Assembly (NCBI GenBank): GCA_035578175.1
Contig: JAQMRL010000008.1
Location: 64,419,541-64,483,540, forward strand
DNA from: Catonia carolina
Lineage: Eukaryota; Arthropoda; Insecta; Hemiptera; Achilidae
Length of the DNA: 64,000 nucleotides
Direction: 5' to 3'
Shown: positions 54,791 to 64,000 of the stretch, piece by piece
Layout of the letters: each line of letters starts with the position of its first letter
Position numbering within the stretch: position 1 is the stretch's first letter
The notes under the pieces: generated by a model
What the model was told of the DNA's origin: nothing
The model's database searches: none
Seen by the model: only the letters and a program-made list of their open reading frames with translations
Translations under genes and position numbers: made by a program

Positions 54791-55342
54791 TCCTTTATAG
54801 GGCAGTACTACAGGGAAAAATATACATGTTGTAAAATGTTAAATTTTGTTTTATAGGGACTTGAATAATGCCAGAACTAGTGCCAGAACAGTAATATATT
54901 TCTTTTTTTAATGTTACGCCCCGGTAAGTATACTTACCAAGGAACGTTTATTGAAATGGGAATCACATAATGTTTAGTGATAAAAATGCGTATTTAAACA
55001 ACTTGTAATCCTAAGTAACAGAAAAATGTGTAAAACAACTTATTTCAACTTTATATTAGCATGAATGCTTGTTTTCCCGTAAAAAAACTCGAATTTTCTT
55101 AAGCACTACAAAAGTAAGAACAAAACAATATAGCTCCGTACGCTGGTTTGAATCCTTACCACATTCGTTTAACTCATGAAGCAAATGGTTGCCGCGCACT
55201 CATTTCAAATGTGGTTAGCCTACTTACCAGAAAACACCTATAAAACCATAAAATGTCAATAGGGTTCAACTGCATAGCTTATTCTTTAAAAAATCGACCA
55301 TATTGCCAGTGGTAAGTATACTTACCAAAGACCTATAAAGGA
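54791..55342. mobile_element. piggyBac-like miniature element
   Basis: 552 bp flanked by TTAA (54,787-54,790 and 55,343-55,346). The inverted ends are TCCTTTATAGG / CCTATAAAGGA. Inside, the perfect palindrome GGTAAGTATACTTACC occurs at 54,923-54,938 and 55,311-55,326, with a weaker one plus CCTATAAAA at 55,212-55,245. TTAA targets and short ends starting with a pyrimidine-rich stretch are the piggyBac signature. No transposase. Confidence 0.75.
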
Positions 55343-55346
55343 TTAA

Positions 55347-56050
55347 ACTATGATACCGTTTCAGTTAATCTTATCCATCCAGGCTCATAATTTTGAAATT
55401 ATAATTATACGTGTAATTAATTTTTATATATATCGTTATTTCATTTTGTTTTAATTTTACGCGCATCTAGATCCCATAATTTGTTTATATTTGCAATGTA
55501 TGATAAAATAATAAAACTCCAGTTGAAAGCTTATTACAGTATTGCATAGCGTTCTATATTACGTTTTTTGTCGGGTCCGATTGTAGGTAGCTAAGAATTA
55601 TTTATGGTGTGTATGTTTCAGTAGATATTTCCTAATCTTTCAAAAATTAATGAGTAAAAATTATGTATAAAATATATTACGGTGATCCTTATAAAACAGT
55701 CGTTTGTCATTAGCTGCATTATGATGTACGACCCTTTTTAAAATCAATCTCTTGTTTTAGTTCGTGATTGGGATGTGCACAGTTTTATCGATTGTGTTAT
55801 TAAAAAGTCTGTATTAGTGCTGTATTACGTTACTAACGACTCCTGTTAGAAATTTACAAACGCGCCGCGTACGTTCTTTTTACCGAAAATCGATAAGAGG
55901 GCGGAAGTATTATTGCCCCGGTACGCTCAGTAAATTATGTTGTCAATTAATTACCATTGCAATTATGATTTGACTAACTAATTAGCGATTTGTCAAAAAA
56001 ATGCCGGTATGCTTGAAACTCGAGAAAAAACTGAAATTTGAAGTTTTTCG
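55347..56050. other. Unique sequence upstream of the promoter candidate
   Basis: Mostly AT-rich; CpG content rises from about 55,855 (GCGCCGCGTACG, GGGCGGAAG). No repeat family recognised. Confidence 0.35.
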
Positions 56051-56133
56051 TTCAAATTTTTGAGGGGGGTAAATTTCGGTCTGGTCCTGACCTGTAATGC
56101 TATTTTTGCATTTGTTTTAGCTGTACATTATTT

Positions 56134-56284
56134 GGTCACGTGGTATATTTTATACATGTATGTATTGGACATTACCGCTCGCTTTCATGTTATACTATAC
56201 GTCACTATTTTGCGGTCACGTGACCTGTGGACGCCATCTTGCCATTTGGTTCTAAGGGTTAGTGACGTCGTCCACAAACAAGTT
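56134..56284 (+). promoter_or_regulatory. Promoter-like patch and possible non-coding first exon
   Basis: GGTCACGTGG (56,134-56,143) and the perfect palindrome GGTCACGTGACC (56,214-56,225) each hold a CACGTG E-box. CGCCATCTTG (56,232-56,241) is a YY1-type motif, commonly just downstream of start sites, and TGACGTCG (56,263-56,270) resembles a CRE. AGTT then GTAAGT at 56,285-56,290 is a strong splice donor. Together these suggest transcription starting near 56,230 and a short non-coding exon ending at 56,284. The coding exon at 62,443 is the natural partner, though the join is not shown. Confidence 0.45.
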
Positions 56285-56290
56285 GTAAGT

Positions 56291-58245
56291 GGTGTCTGGT
56301 GTTCTCATTGATGCCAATCTTAGTGGAAATTTAAGTTTCATTTTTTGTTAACGTTCAAATTATTGTGCTACGTGGTGTTTAATATGTGCTGTTACTAATA
56401 AGGTATTACAAATTTACGAATCTTGTCAGTTAATAAATATTTGGTTTTGTCGTTTTAGCGGCAGCTGTTCTATCTTTGCTGTTGAGCAGCCTTTTTGTAA
56501 ACTGGGAATGGCGGGAGGCAGTCAGATGTTTAGTTAATGGTTATGTGTATTACTTTGATATCATGCATTTAATAACACGCGTTTTGGTTAAAAATTTGAA
56601 TTTAATTTGAGTCGTGATGAGTAAAGTGTCACTTAACGAATTTCTAAAGAAATTGGGAAAATGAGATTTTCACCATGCCTTTGTTGAGACCGCACTGCGC
56701 TCTAGTGTCACAAATTGGGATTACTTCAATAGGTCTGCGGAGATGTATGTAGGCTGAGTGAATGTTGTTTCTCTGCTTGGAAGTTTTTCCATTATATGTT
56801 TATAAAACGGTTTTAACATGTGTTTTATTATACATTATTTTTAATTGTGAAGTAGTGATGTGTTAAAATATGAAGATACCGGCGGATAACATTTTCTACA
56901 ACCACGTTCATTATCGTTTAAACGTAAGCTTACCCTAGGCCTATCCTAGGTAGGTTAGCCTAGATTTTAGTAAGCTTGTCGAGACCTATATTTTCGTTCG
57001 TTAGTAAAATGATTGAAATCAATAAATCAGTTGTTCTCATTATCGCTGTCAGTTTAAGTGTGTTTTTAATACTTTTATTAATTATAATTCATAACTTTAT
57101 CAAAATTCGAAAAAATGATGGGTACTGTGTAGTAAAAAGGGTCTTATGCTTCCTGGCAAGTTACAGGAAGTTATTCCGCCATATTGAATATTCTTGAATA
57201 TCCAATTTTATTAATGTCCGTAAATAATTTTTTCATAAATTGAAGAAATATTTAAGTGACATTTAGTTATTTGATAAACAAACGTATTTTTCGATATTTT
57301 GGAGAAATTTGATATTTTCACTTGTCACCAAAAATTTTAGGGTTTCGGTTGTTAGTATTATAAATTTAAATTTAGGTAAATTTTTTTAAAAGAAAGTTTT
57401 AATATAAATTTTTATCAGAAGTCTAATTAGTAATATATTGTTTATAAAAGTTTGAGTTTTGAGGTTATGCTGAAGTTAGATTAGGACAGACCTATCTTGT
57501 TTTCATAATTATTAGTATTGTGATATTTTTGACAGTGTTGACAATTTTATGTTGGCATCTAAAGTACTGTTTTATGGATACCTCTTAATGTTTTTTTGTT
57601 AAATAATTTGACAGGTTTGGTTTAATAAGGTTAGACATCTAGGTTTGTTTATAGTTGTTTTCTCTGCTGACCTGTTTTTGTGTATTCAAAGGTAAACATT
57701 CATTTCTGTTATTTTAAATTGGTACCGGTTTTGTGATTTACTTTATTTTGTCCAGTGTCGGAGTGTACTTCAAATGGGATGATAATTAGATGTTAACTTC
57801 TTCATAATTTATTTATAAGTTGAATTACAGAATTGTGTACTTAATTGATACCGACCTTTCTGCTTATTTCACCAAAATATTTTTTATACATTTAATGAGG
57901 TATTTGTAATCTGTTAAAATTGATCGAGGTCCTAGCATAATATAGGCCAGTTGAGAGAATGGCGTACGGGTACTCCTTATGTTTTCGCCACACAAGGGCT
58001 TTGTTCTTTTGGACAAGTAATAAACGAAATAAATTATGTGATTTGTTATTTTTTATAAATTGATTTATCAACAGTGCTGCTGATAATGGAGTACATTATT
58101 GCAGAATAATTTAGATAAATTGGTTGGTTTATGCTTGTCGTAAGGCAAATTTCAGTCAGGTTTCCTTGTGTGTATATAACCGTTAGTACGCACTGGATCA
58201 GTCTTAACTTCACTTCAGATTCCAGAAGGCAGGATGTAGAGGAGC
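56291..58245. other. Repeat-poor sequence, probable intron
   Basis: Unique, AT-rich. The only open frame of note (56,976-57,197) would encode a hydrophobic segment with basic residues after it; composition alone can explain it. Confidence 0.4.
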
Positions 58246-58249
58246 TTGA

Positions 58250-58330
58250 GCCCTCTTTGAACAGAAGATGCCGGGGGGTCCTGGGTTCTATTCTTTCTGG
58301 TTAAGACTATTTTTATCTCTCATTTTCATC
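58250..58330 (+). repeat. SINE family E fragment
   Basis: GGGTCCTGGGTTCTATTC resembles the B-box region of family E, followed by a TTTCATCTAGGATTATC remnant. Low similarity. Confidence 0.4.
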
Positions 58331-60063
58331 TAGGATTATCACTTTAATAACTAGCTTTAATGTGTGTAGAGTCTAATGTAAAACGAAAAACAGTGTTTCA
58401 GATTCAGCCTCTCTAAACCAAAAAATCCAATTTTTAGCTACCACTGTGATTCAGAACAGTATTTACCTTTCATTGTTTACTATACAGTTTTCTTGTAAGA
58501 TTGGTGGTTATTGATTACGCTAATTTAAGCAGTTTATGTGACTTTGATCAATGTGTGTCGGCTCTTAATCAAAATATTTAGTTTTTATACAAATAATTAA
58601 AGAATTTTTAATTTTATTAAGTCTTAAGTATTTTATTTTTAGTCTTAAGTAACTTAAAAAGAAATTTCATCCAGAATTTAAATTGTTAAAATCAAAATCT
58701 TTCCAAAATATCTGCCGAAGAATCCTATTCTAACTATATATATATATATTTTAAGTTAAATTAAAGGATCATCACATATTGTACGTATTTGATTATCAAA
58801 TCGATAATCAAATTTCTAATTTGTATTTATTGGTAATTATATAGAATCAGGGCTCCTCACCAATTGTAAAGTTTATTTGTACATTTATGTGTGCTAAATT
58901 TGAATCTGAGGTTAATTTTGAAACTCACTGTTAAATTATTTATGAGCTTTTTTTTATAGTCACCTGATATAATGTAAGTTTCTTGCAGTTATTTAATTAC
59001 ACCATTATGTTTCAGAGTATACTGACTAATTTTATAAACAAAAATTTATAATTACAAACTTTATATATAATAAAAAATTAACAAATATTGATCAATAAAC
59101 AGAAATTAATTAGGTTCTGGGATATTCTAACTGGTAACCTGTTTACCTTACTTAATATACTAGTCTATGATGTTATTACTCCTGCCACAATATGGTGAAG
59201 AGGTTATCGGTTAGTATGTGCAAATATCTAAATTAATTTCACATTATTTGTTTATTTTTGATCAATAATAATTAATTTGTAAGTATAGTGGACTAAATAA
59301 TAACGGCGTAAATTAAAAAGTTGTGGGAAACTGAGGTTATATCGGTCGACAATAAAAAAAAGGCGTGTAAATAATTTTACAGTTATTTGCATTCAAAATT
59401 TACCTTTCATTTGCACTTAGCACTCATAAATGTATAATTATTTTATCAAACATTGTATGTAGGATTATCAAGAGCAGTCTTAATTTAAAATTTTGAAATA
59501 TATATTTCTAAATCACTAGAATATCATAACACTGACCAATGTTTTGTGCGCTTTTGTGTATCTTGCACCCTTCAGTTAATTAAAATTTATTTTACATCAA
59601 CATCTAAAACTTCCTACTCCCACCATGGCGTACAAGATACACGAACACACTCTAAACACATACCAATAGGTAAGTGTTTACTGCTATCGTATTCTGGTGG
59701 TTTAGTAATACCTATATTTGAAATAAATGTATATATGAACATTAAAATTGGTGATGAGCCCTGATTCTATAAAATTACCAATCGAATTACAAGTACAGTA
59801 CTGTAGAATACAGACTGTTTAGTACACATACATAACTGCTTCATTATGACATTCCCTTTATTAGTACATTTTAAGAAAATGACTTAAGTACAGATTATTT
59901 TTCTTTTAGAACTTGAATTACTAATGTAGGCCATCCTGCAAAACAGGTGAAAATATCTAACTGAAACACCAACATAGGAACTAAGTAACTTAAGTGTTCT
60001 TAACTACATAACTCAAATTTAAATATTCTGAGTACAGAGATATAACTGTTCTAAAATCTAGTC
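58331..60063. other. Repeat-poor sequence, probable intron
   Basis: Unique and AT-rich, with a short TA run at 58,735-58,750. The 72-codon frame at 59,546 has no support. Confidence 0.4.
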
Positions 60064-60066
60064 TTA

Positions 60067-60262
60067 GGGTAAAACCACACTGCGGCCAACTGAACAGTTG
60101 CGAAACGTTCGGAACCTGCCGAGTTGCCAAGAATTGCATGGAGAGAGTAGGCAGAAACACAATAGATGAACCGAATGTTTCTTGCCACCACGCATTTCTC
60201 GGTCACTCGGCTGGTTCCGAACGTTTCGCAACTGTTTTGTTTGCTACAGCGTGGTTTTACCC
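60067..60262. mobile_element. Harbinger-like MITE, 196 bp
   Basis: TTA flanks both sides (60,064-60,066 and 60,263-60,265). The ends start GGGTAAAACCAC and pair for about 75 bp each, including the identical GAAACGTTCGGAACC, so almost the whole element folds into one hairpin. A TTA target and long inverted repeats fit the PIF/Harbinger (Tourist-like) group. Confidence 0.9.
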
Positions 60263-60265
60263 TTA

Positions 60266-60785
60266 AAGTATAAAATTTTGAAAGTTCATCAGAAAAAAAT
60301 ACTTGCTGTGAATTTTTCATGTGTGAGGTTCATAGAACCAGGAAGAAAAAGAAATTATCTATTCTTAATTGCTTACTTGGCTGATTTTGTTTCTGTATAA
60401 ACCATTTAATTATTTTTATTAAATGTGGCTGCACAACTTGATCTTTTATGGTAATTAATATATTAAATTACTGTACCAATGGCAATATTTAGTTCGTTAT
60501 AGCAGGTGCTTACTATACTTGTTTGCAAGAGATTAGGTACTTGTGCATTGTACACGCATAGTTTACTTCTAATTTCTTATCTTTAATTTATCTATCATTT
60601 ACTGTTAAGTAAAATTACATAATAGATAATTTCCTTAGCAATTGAAAAAGTTAGTCTAGGTTAGGTTTGTTTTATTAAATAAACTGCTAAATTACTTTTT
60701 AACTACTTAAATGCAAATTAGTGACCAATAATGTGTAACGTGAATTAATCTCAAAAGATTGTTAGGTTCGCTTTTTCCAGTACTA
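60266..60785. other. Repeat-poor sequence, probable intron
   Basis: No feature recognised. Confidence 0.35.
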
Positions 60786-61395
60786 TGAGGGTAGATGAAT
60801 AAATACCCATGTTAGGAATGAAGACGCAAGTTTTTCACAATTTTTGAACATAATCTCTTGGGTCAGCACACTTTACCAATGTTTCTGCTGTTTCTTTAAC
60901 CCTTTCGAAGAATGTTATTTGTCATAATCTTCAAATAAATGGTTCTGTCTTGGTGATAACCTTCTCTTGTTTGAGCTGAATTTTCCCCCCTGAGCTATGT
61001 CTTTATGTTGGGAACAGAAAGAAGTCAAAGGGGCCAGATTGCTGAGTATATGGTGGTGCGGCAGCAATTCTAGCGGAGTTCATGTAATTTAGCCACGACA
61101 ATTTCAGATGGGTGTGCTGGTGTGTTATTGGGTTGAAACCACGTATTTCTTAGCCAAATGGGGCTGTCTCCTTCAATTTTCCGATTTCTTTGTTTTCTTC
61201 AGAATAGATTTATCCGAAAAAATCCATAGTATTGACTGCCACTTGGTCTGTGGCTTGTAATTATGTATCTAGGTTTGATCAACAGTGAGGACTTAAGTCC
61301 TCTTGCAAATTTCACTAAATGAGGTCCCAACACTGCTTGACATTTACGGCCATATTACTTGTCCACAGTGAACAATCTTGGCACGCAACACCATC
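60786..61395 (-). pseudogene. mariner transposase remnant, old and frameshifted
   Basis: On the minus strand, across broken frames, it reads HQPSGSQYYGFF, NNTPAHPSEIVVAKLHEL (around the second catalytic aspartate), FDFFLFPN-like text and LRGENSAQTREGY, ending in KIVKNLRLHS. This is the second half of a mariner-type transposase of a different lineage from the element at 42,999. The aspartate before NxPAH is not preserved. The 3' end carries TACTATGAGGGTAG (60,779-60,792), possibly the terminal repeat; the 5' end was not found. Confidence 0.75.
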
Positions 61396-61421
61396 TGTCT
61401 GCAAACAGGGGTATTCATTTA

Positions 61422-61561
61422 TTTTTTACATCTGACTTTTGCAATTTCTGCTAATGCAGATGGTGGAGAATGATGATATATGAAAATTAGTGATGAAAAA
61501 ATGCCAGACCTGACCAGGAATCGAACCCAGACCCTGGCGTAGAAGCCGGTACTCGACATAG
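61422..61561 (-). repeat. SINE family E, copy 7
   Basis: Minus strand: ACCGGCTTCTACGCCAGGGT, then TGGGTTCGATTCC, the AGGTCTGGCATTTTTTCATC body, and the CATCTGCATTAGCAGAAATT tail. The A-box end is replaced by unrelated text. Confidence 0.8.
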
Positions 61562-61564
61562 CCT

Positions 61565-61850
61565 CTCCCTCCATATTTCAAATGTCTGCAGTTACATCAT
61601 TAAGCCATCTTACTCTTGGTCGATCTCTTTTTTTTGTAGCATTAATCCAAACAATCCATATCTTATGTGCATACACTGTTCATCCATTCACTTGAAGAGA
61701 TCTAACTATCATCTTGGCTGAAGTATGTTGAATTTCACTACATCCTTTGTCTAATATCTCTGTTATGTCTGATTCTCTGTAACTGGTCTGTAGGCACGCT
61801 GCATTGAGTTCTAATTTTTTGCAGTTGTCCATGCTACCTTAGGTAACAAT
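61565..61850 (-). pseudogene. LINE ORF2 C-terminal fragment
   Basis: Minus strand reads RDRPRVRWLNDVTADI near 61,630-61,580, a well-known LINE tail motif, with upstream MHIRYGLFGLML-like and RIRHNRDI-like pieces in other frames. Heavily mutated. Confidence 0.65.
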
Positions 61851-62194
61851 TGGCCTGTTAAGTATCTTATATATTTTTTATTTTTGAACTGCACATAATA
61901 TTGTACTCCATATTCTGAATCATAGCAAATCTTGTTGAATTAAGTGAAAAGCCAATCCGTGAATAATCTTGTAAATTTTTCGTCTATATCAACATATATT
62001 TAGTTTTTCTAATATTTAAATTCAATCCCGTATCAACACCTTTCTATCTTTAATTATTACTGTAAAAATTAATACCAGACTACATAAAATTTAAATAAGT
62101 CAGCAGATTGAAAAATATCTGATTGATCGGTGTGACTTCGTTCATATGGATGAATATTATGCACTAGTACTAAACATTAATATGTGTTGTAATA
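61851..62194. other. Repeat-poor sequence, probable intron
   Basis: No feature recognised; the first part may be more of the LINE. Confidence 0.3.
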
Positions 62195-62347
62195 GTTAGG
62201 CTGGTGGTGTAGGGGTCATTGCAACTAGCTTTTATATTGTGTTTGATTCTTTGTCTGATGTGGCATTTCTTCGTTTATCAACCTTTACTGTTTGCACGTA
62301 GCGTTAATTTTCAAAACTGCTTGGATACGTAACAAAAAATAATAAAA
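62195..62347 (+). repeat. SINE family E, copy 11 (diverged)
   Basis: GCTGGTGGTGTAGGGGTCAT and GCAACTAGCTTTTATATTG form a weak tRNA-like head. The B box is degraded (GTGTTTGATTC), and an AACAAAAAATAATAAAA tail follows. Confidence 0.6.
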
Positions 62348-62462
62348 GTTTTTCCATGTCATTACTCAGTGTGTTAAGAAGTTAACATTTTAATAGTAAT
62401 TAAATCATTTACCTAATTGTGTTGTTTTTTTATTTGTTTCAGGTTTTACCCATTGACAACTG

Positions 62463-62529
62463 ATGGATACTGAAATGGGTGAGACTGGGGAGGGGGCAGA
62501 TGAAGTAAAGCACACAGGTCCAGAACTTG
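62463..62529 (+). CDS. Putative first coding exon of an unidentified host gene (22 codons, then phase 1)
   Basis: The exon runs 62,443-62,529. A long pyrimidine stretch ending TTTATTTGTTTCAG is a strong acceptor, and G-GTTAGT at 62,529-62,535 is a fair donor. The first ATG is at 62,463, with an in-frame TGA three codons before it (62,454-62,456), so translation plausibly starts here. It encodes MDTEMGETGEGADEVKHTGP then EL and one base of the next codon: acidic, glycine-containing, no signal peptide or membrane segment, like the disordered start of a cytosolic or nuclear protein. The exon is GC-richer than its flanks and lies in the repeat-poor part of the window. The product cannot be named from this. 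Downstream exons are not seen before the window ends, so the next intron exceeds 1.4 kb. Confidence 0.55.
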
Positions 62530-62824
62530 GTTAGTTTATTTGTTTTTTTCTTTAATACGACCAAGCAAAATAAAAATTTAATTTAAGTAAGGGATGGACA
62601 CCGAGTTAAAGTTAGCCCTTATGGTTACAAAAATATTTAAGATAACGAATTTGAGTGCACATGGTCATGAAATCAGTTCGTGATATGTAGTGTTTTACCA
62701 GAATTGTAGCCAATCTTCAATGGTGGAGACTTCTTTAAGATGATAATACTAAGCTTCTTGCTTTTGCCAGTAATGTATACATCAACTACTTCAATCCTTT
62801 GTAGCTCCTGTTAAATGAACAGCT
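62530..62824. other. Probable intron 2 start
   Basis: AT-rich, unique; no second exon was recognised. Confidence 0.35.
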
Positions 62825-62982
62825 GTGGCCCGCTGGTGTCGTGGTTAGCGCAACTGGCATCTGTGCCAGGGTGTCCCGGGTTCGATTCCCAGTCAGGTCT
62901 GGCATTGTTTCATTTTCATTATTATAGACTGTCTCAATTAGCAGAAATTTCAGAACAGTCAGACGTAAAACAAAACAAAAAA
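62825..62982 (+). mobile_element. SINE family E, copy 8 (complete, best conserved)
   Basis: TGGCCCGCTGGTGTCGTGGT start, TTAGCGCAACTGGC, a perfect B box CCGGGTTCGATTCCC, AGTCAGGTCTGGCATTG, then ATTAGCAGAAATTTCAGAAC and the CAGTCAGACGTAAAAC tail with an A/C run. It is intronic in the gene model above. Its intact pol III boxes suggest recent origin. Confidence 0.85.
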
Positions 62983-63683
62983 TGTTTAAATGAACATTAT
63001 TTATTAATTTGTTACTTAGTCTAAAGATTAATAAAAAGTAACTTGTTTTTTTTCTTCTTTTTCTTTTTAACTTTGATCTCCAACTGAAGTAAATGACTGT
63101 TCTGTTCTATAAAATATTGTTCACAATAGAAACTTCTGTTTCTTAATTAGACATAAAATTATTTTATATGTTTTACTGATAAGCAATAGCCTCATGTGAA
63201 TTTGTAAGATTTCACATTAGAATGCAAAAGAAATATTCAAAGTAAAAGTTCATTTCTCTCATAAGTTTGTTTCTTCCAAGCTTTCAACTGTTTCTGGTGA
63301 TGTAATTGATTGTGAAAATTAAAGAAATAAATTCATATTGTGAACTTTATCATTTAGTTTACTCTTGTTAACAATTAAGTTTAATGGTTTTCACAAACTG
63401 ATCAATGATTTAATACATTTTTTGAGACTCAGATTGGTTTTCCGATGCAGTGAGAATACTTCTATGTATCATTTAAAAGTAGTTAATGAACTGTGAAATT
63501 TGTCTTTTATTGCAATTCTCTGTATAACAATTTTTTAACTCAAAAAATGTGCATCTGCTGTTGCAGAATAAAGAACAATTATCACAAGTTTGCTTTTAGA
63601 AATGCTAGTTTTGAAATGTTTGGTAAATTATTTTTGATTTATAAATATTCATAATTAATAATTAAGTAATGAAAATTTTTATT
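62983..63683. other. Repeat-poor sequence, probable intron
   Basis: No exon or repeat recognised. Confidence 0.35.
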
Positions 63684-64000
63684 ATCCCTAACGTGTGTGT
63701 GTTTCAATCTGTTCAATTCAGAACAATAAGTAACCCCTTGACCCAATGAGATGAGGATGATGTGTATGACATGTAATTGAGGTGTCGTCCTGTGTAGATC
63801 CAGGCGTACCATTCCTTGGAGAATATGGTTAATTGCACTCCAACTATGAGAATACACCGGTAACAACTTTCTAGTACTCAAATTTGTATAAAAGTAACTA
63901 CCTTAAATAGGATTTAGACCAGGACCTTCGTTTCCGAAAATCAGTTAAATAGTTTATTCACGGTAAAACTTTTACCTATAGACCAACTCAGTGGGTTAGC
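63684..64000 (-). repeat. SINE family C, copy 8
   Basis: Nearly complete minus-strand copy reaching the window edge at the A-box end (GGTCTATAGGTAAAAG on the minus strand). The B box is altered (TGGTCTAAATCC). Confidence 0.8.

Noticed and set aside
56976..57197. 73-codon frame with a strong predicted membrane segment
   Set aside because: AT-rich DNA readily gives Ile/Leu/Phe runs; no splice sites, homologues or codon bias separate it from chance, although it lies near the promoter candidate.
62825..62900. Possible functional tRNA gene with clear A and B boxes
   Set aside because: The acceptor and anticodon stems do not pair, the anticodon loop has the wrong size, and the same head with a shared tail occurs at many sites; it is a SINE.

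Overview
This window is repeat-rich, AT-rich eukaryotic nuclear DNA and has the texture of a large arthropod genome, probably an insect. The evidence is the mix of degenerate transposable elements (mariner, Tigger/pogo, hAT, piggyBac- and Harbinger-like miniature elements, RTE-like LINE tails), tRNA-derived SINEs, CT/GT microsatellites, and spliceosomal-type intron signals. There are no operons, ribosome-binding sites, CRISPR arrays or rRNA genes, and no intact long open reading frame of a host gene. The species cannot be fixed from the sequence.

Most of the window is interspersed repeats. Family A (about 14 copies, 0.8-1.0 kb when complete) starts CTTTCTCTTGCC and ends GGCAAGAGAAAG followed by a small hairpin and a T run. 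It has a GT microsatellite near its 5' end and two diverged tandem units in its 3' half, an architecture resembling non-autonomous Helentrons (HINE/DINE-1 type). Family B (18 copies, about 390 bp) is SINE-like, with an AAC-type tail and target-site duplications of 8-15 bp at several copies. Family C is a tRNA-derived SINE of about 330 bp; families D and E are shorter tRNA-derived SINEs that share a head but have different tails. Families G, H and K are further repeats of 350-700 bp, and several single miniature inverted-repeat elements are present.

Layout: 1-5.4 kb is mostly unique, with one SINE C, one SINE D and one family A copy. 5.5-17.5 kb is dense in A, B, C, D and E and holds a LINE 3' end. 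17.5-25.3 kb is sparser and has two CpG-rich patches. 25.3-35.8 kb is a mosaic of A, B and C with hAT and LINE remnants and nested insertions. 35.8-39.4 kb is sparse, with a third CpG-rich patch and adjoining elements H and G. 39.4-46.9 kb holds a duplicated LINE tail, a Tigger-like element with an internal SINE, and a mariner element with perfect 43-bp inverted repeats. 46.9-55.3 kb is again A, B and E plus two new-looking miniature elements.

From about 55.35 kb rightward the repeat density drops. A promoter-like patch near 56.13-56.28 kb (two CACGTG boxes, a YY1-type motif, then a GTAAGT donor) and a well-formed exon at 62,443-62,529 (acceptor, in-frame upstream stop, ATG, 22 codons, donor) suggest the 5' end of a host gene running rightward out of the window, with a first intron of about 6 kb. 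This is the only host gene I can support, and its product is not recognisable from 22 residues.
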